Below the pieces are notes generated by a model. The model saw only the letters and a program-made list of their open reading frames with translations, was not told the origin of the DNA and ran no database searches. The translations under genes and the position numbers were made by a program. From contig DDEH01000062.1 in NCBI GenBank assembly GCA_002336085.1, forward strand, positions 1-7,404: a stretch of 7,404 nt of DNA, in the 5' to 3' direction. The DNA comes from Flavobacteriales bacterium UBA1959. GTDB taxonomy: Bacteria; Bacteroidota; Bacteroidia; Flavobacteriales_D; Sanyastnellaceae. The first letter of the stretch is position 1, and every line of letters begins with the position of its first letter. Shown in pieces: positions 6,078 to 7,404 of the stretch.

Positions 6078-7202
6078 TCAAGCAAGGACCTCCACACGCA
6101 CCATGCTATCGACGAATTGATCGAAAAGGTAGCGACTATCATGCGGTCCTGCTGAAGCCTCAGGATGATACTGCACAGAAAAAACAGGTTGGCCTTTCAG
6201 CGCAATTCCGGCCACCGAATCATCATTCAAGTGAATGTGGGTAACCTCTACATCCGGATTTGAATTCACTGAATCACGGTCAACCACAAACCCATGATTT
6301 TGCGATGTGATTTCAGCCTTACCCGTAAGCAGATTCTTTATCGGGTGATTTACGCCACGGTGTCCATTGAACATCTTCACAGTCGTCAACCCTTGACTAA
6401 GTGCTAGTACCTGATGACCAAGGCAAATACCAAACATCGGCTTGCTAGAGGACACCAGCTCATTTACAGTAGCAATAGTCTCAATCATAGCGCCTGGATC
6501 ACCTGGACCATTGGATAGCATGATTCCATCAGGCTCCCAAGCAAGCATTTCTTGTGCCTCAGTGGCCATCGGAAAAACGCGAACATCACAGCCACGGGCA
6601 GTCAAACAACGCACGATGTTTGTCTTGACCCCGAGGTCAAGCAATGCTACTCTGCATTTGGACTCGCCCAAAGCAGGTGCATCGTATGGTTCTTTGCACG
6701 TAACCTCACTACTCAATTCCATACCCTCCATAGATGGAACTTCCTCCAACATCTCCTTGAGTCTCGATTCCTCGGTGCCATCGCTGCAAACAATAGCATT
6801 CATGGCACCCGACTGCCGTATGTGTCGCACCAATGCGCGCGTGTCTACATCGCATATACCAACGACTTCATCTCGAACCATGTAATCTTGTAAAGTTCCG
6901 CCACCGCCCACTCTACTAGCAATGGCTGAAAACTTTTTTGTCACAAGACCAGCAATTTGGACACGGTGTGATTCAACTTCCGCATCATGCACACCATAGT
7001 TGCCGATATGGGCTGTTGCCATAACCAATATCTGACGGTGATAGCTTGGGTCCGTGAATATTTCTTGGTACCCGTACATTCCTGTATTGAATGCAATTTC
7101 CCCCGTTACAACGCCTATTGCACCCGCAGCATTTCCTTCGAAGCGGGTTCCATCGGCAAGGATAAGCACAGCAGGTTTTTTGGTTTCGCGAGATTTTGCC
7201 AT
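6078..7202 (-). CDS. carA: Carbamoyl-phosphate synthase small (glutaminase) subunit
   Basis: The 374-residue subunit hydrolyses glutamine and passes ammonia to the large subunit CarB to make carbamoyl phosphate for pyrimidines and arginine. The N-terminal small-chain domain shows LADGTRFEG, TGEIAFNTGMYGYQEI and TDPSYHRQ. The C-terminal class I glutamine amidotransferase domain shows VALLDLGVKTNIVRCL, LSNGPGDP, the nucleophile C260 in GICLGHQ, QNHGF, and the catalytic pair H346 and E348 in YHPEAS, so the triad is complete. The start MAKSRETKKPAVLILADG fits the family without a long extension; no Shine-Dalgarno precedes it. carB is not adjacent within the window. The gene lies between rplQ and eno, an order typical of Flavobacteriales, but a strong terminator separates it from rplQ, so it should have its own promoter. 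A 42-bp dyad sits just upstream (7214-7255). Confidence 0.97.
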   Translation of the reverse strand: MAKSRETKKPAVLILADGTRFEGNAAGAIGVVTGEIAFNTGMYGYQEIFTDPSYHRQILVMATAHIGNYGVHDAEVESHRVQIAGLVTKKFSAIASRVGGGGTLQDYMVRDEVVGICDVDTRALVRHIRQSGAMNAIVCSDGTEESRLKEMLEEVPSMEGMELSSEVTCKEPYDAPALGESKCRVALLDLGVKTNIVRCLTARGCDVRVFPMATEAQEMLAWEPDGIMLSNGPGDPGAMIETIATVNELVSSSKPMFGICLGHQVLALSQGLTTVKMFNGHRGVNHPIKNLLTGKAEITSQNHGFVVDRDSVNSNPDVEVTHIHLNDDSVAGIALKGQPVFSVQYHPEASAGPHDSRYLFDQFVDSMVRVEVLA

Positions 7203-7206
7203 GCAC

Positions 7207-7214
7207 CAAAGATA
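7207..7214 (-). promoter_or_regulatory. Candidate -7 promoter box for carA
   Basis: On the minus strand the sequence is TATCTTTG, a full match to TAnnTTTG, ending four bases before the carA ATG. Transcription would begin at or within a few bases of the start codon, giving a leaderless or nearly leaderless mRNA. No TTG is found at the normal -33 distance; that position falls on the TGACGTCA palindrome instead. An alternative further upstream is a TTTTTG (7275-7270) followed after 21 bases by TACGTGTC (7247-7240), which has a poorer -7 box. Neither is decisive. Confidence 0.35.
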
Positions 7215-7255
7215 ATCACCCCAATGAGCATGACGTCAGGACACGTAGGGTGATT
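7214..7255. promoter_or_regulatory. 42-bp concentric dyad upstream of carA, candidate operator
   Basis: On the minus strand the layout is AATCACCC, 9 bases, TGACGTCA, 9 bases, GGGTGATT. The outer 8-bp arms (7248-7255 and 7214-7221) are perfect inverted repeats, and the inner TGACGTCA (7231-7238) is a perfect palindrome with exactly the same centre. The inner edge touches the TATCTTTG box, so a protein bound here would cover the -33 region. It could be a repressor or activator site, or an RNA hairpin if transcription starts further upstream. The symmetry is seen directly; the function is inferred. Confidence 0.5.
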
Positions 7256-7285
7256 TTATTCCAGTTTTCAAAAATCCTTCAACAT

Positions 7286-7320
7286 AAAAAACGGGAGGCA
7301 AGTGCCTCCCGTTTTTTTTT
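7286..7320 (-). terminator. Intrinsic terminator after rplQ
   Basis: A perfect GC-rich stem, CGGGAGGCA (7292-7300) against TGCCTCCCG (7303-7311), has a tiny loop and is flanked by A/T runs on both sides: A6 at 7286-7291 and T9 at 7312-7320. Reading leftward from rplQ, the hairpin is followed by a U run, so it ends the ribosomal-protein operon about 20 bases after the rplQ stop and about 85 bases before carA. The T9 on the other strand makes it potentially bidirectional. Confidence 0.93.
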
Positions 7321-7340
7321 AATACCGTATAAACAGTAAA

Positions 7341-7404
7341 TCAGTCCTTTTTCTCTTCTGTGTCCGTATCCTTCGCTTCATCAGCGGCAGGAGCCTCAGC
7401 GGCA
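7341..7404 (-). CDS. rplQ: Ribosomal protein L17, extreme C-terminal tail (5' part outside window)
   Basis: Twenty codons plus a TGA stop (7341-7343) encode AAEAPAADEAKDTDTEEKKD. This Ala/Glu/Asp/Lys-rich tail resembles the charged C-terminal extensions of L17 in Bacteroidota; the globular domain is outside the window. The identification depends mostly on context: carA and eno follow on the same strand, as in many Flavobacteriales genomes where rpoA-rplQ-carA-eno is conserved, and a strong terminator follows the stop. Another protein with an acidic low-complexity tail cannot be excluded from 20 residues. Confidence 0.68.
   Translation of the reverse strand, partial: AAEAPAADEAKDTDTEEKKD

Noticed and set aside
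6442..6885. A 147-codon plus-strand frame opposite carA.
   Set aside because: Ser/Thr-rich translation without motifs, lying wholly inside a complete carA with an intact catalytic triad.

Overview
The window looks like a chromosomal segment from a member of the Bacteroidota, most likely Flavobacteriales; I cannot name a genus. The evidence is the order rplQ-carA-eno (typical of this group), a GWxTD-domain protein, a lipoprotein with TPR, PD40 propeller, CRD-like and OmpA-C regions, TAnnTTTG-like promoter boxes, and starts without Shine-Dalgarno sequences. I see no mobile element, CRISPR array, tRNA or rRNA. Nearly all of it is coding.

Layout. Left part (1-380): the C-terminal end of an OsmC-family protein reads rightward and meets, stop codon against stop codon, a 38-residue lipoprotein gene on the minus strand. 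A 60-bp divergent spacer follows. Middle (381-4678, plus strand): a GWxTD-domain protein, the 23S rRNA 2'-O-methyltransferase RlmB with an unusual N-terminal extension, and a large OmpA-family lipoprotein with PorE-like architecture. Right part (minus strand): the end of ribosomal protein L17 (rplQ), a strong intrinsic terminator, then carA and eno. The OmpA-family gene and eno converge with 33 bp between their stops.

How the genes relate. The right part is a housekeeping block: the end of the ribosomal protein/rpoA operon, followed by carA (glutaminase subunit of carbamoyl-phosphate synthase, for pyrimidines and arginine) and eno (glycolysis). carA appears to start a new transcription unit, because the terminator stands between it and rplQ. 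The middle genes are envelope proteins with an rRNA modification gene between them; shared orientation does not prove an operon, since rlmB has its own candidate promoter and a candidate terminator. Up to three predicted lipoproteins lie within 5 kb. None has acidic residues right after the lipid-carrying Cys, so an inner-facing (periplasmic) position is the simplest guess.

I found no evidence of a wholly new system. The points most worth checking are a 42-bp concentric dyad directly upstream of carA, loss of the usual peptidoglycan-binding Asp in the OmpA-like domain, and the tiny Cys/Tyr/Ala-rich lipoprotein.
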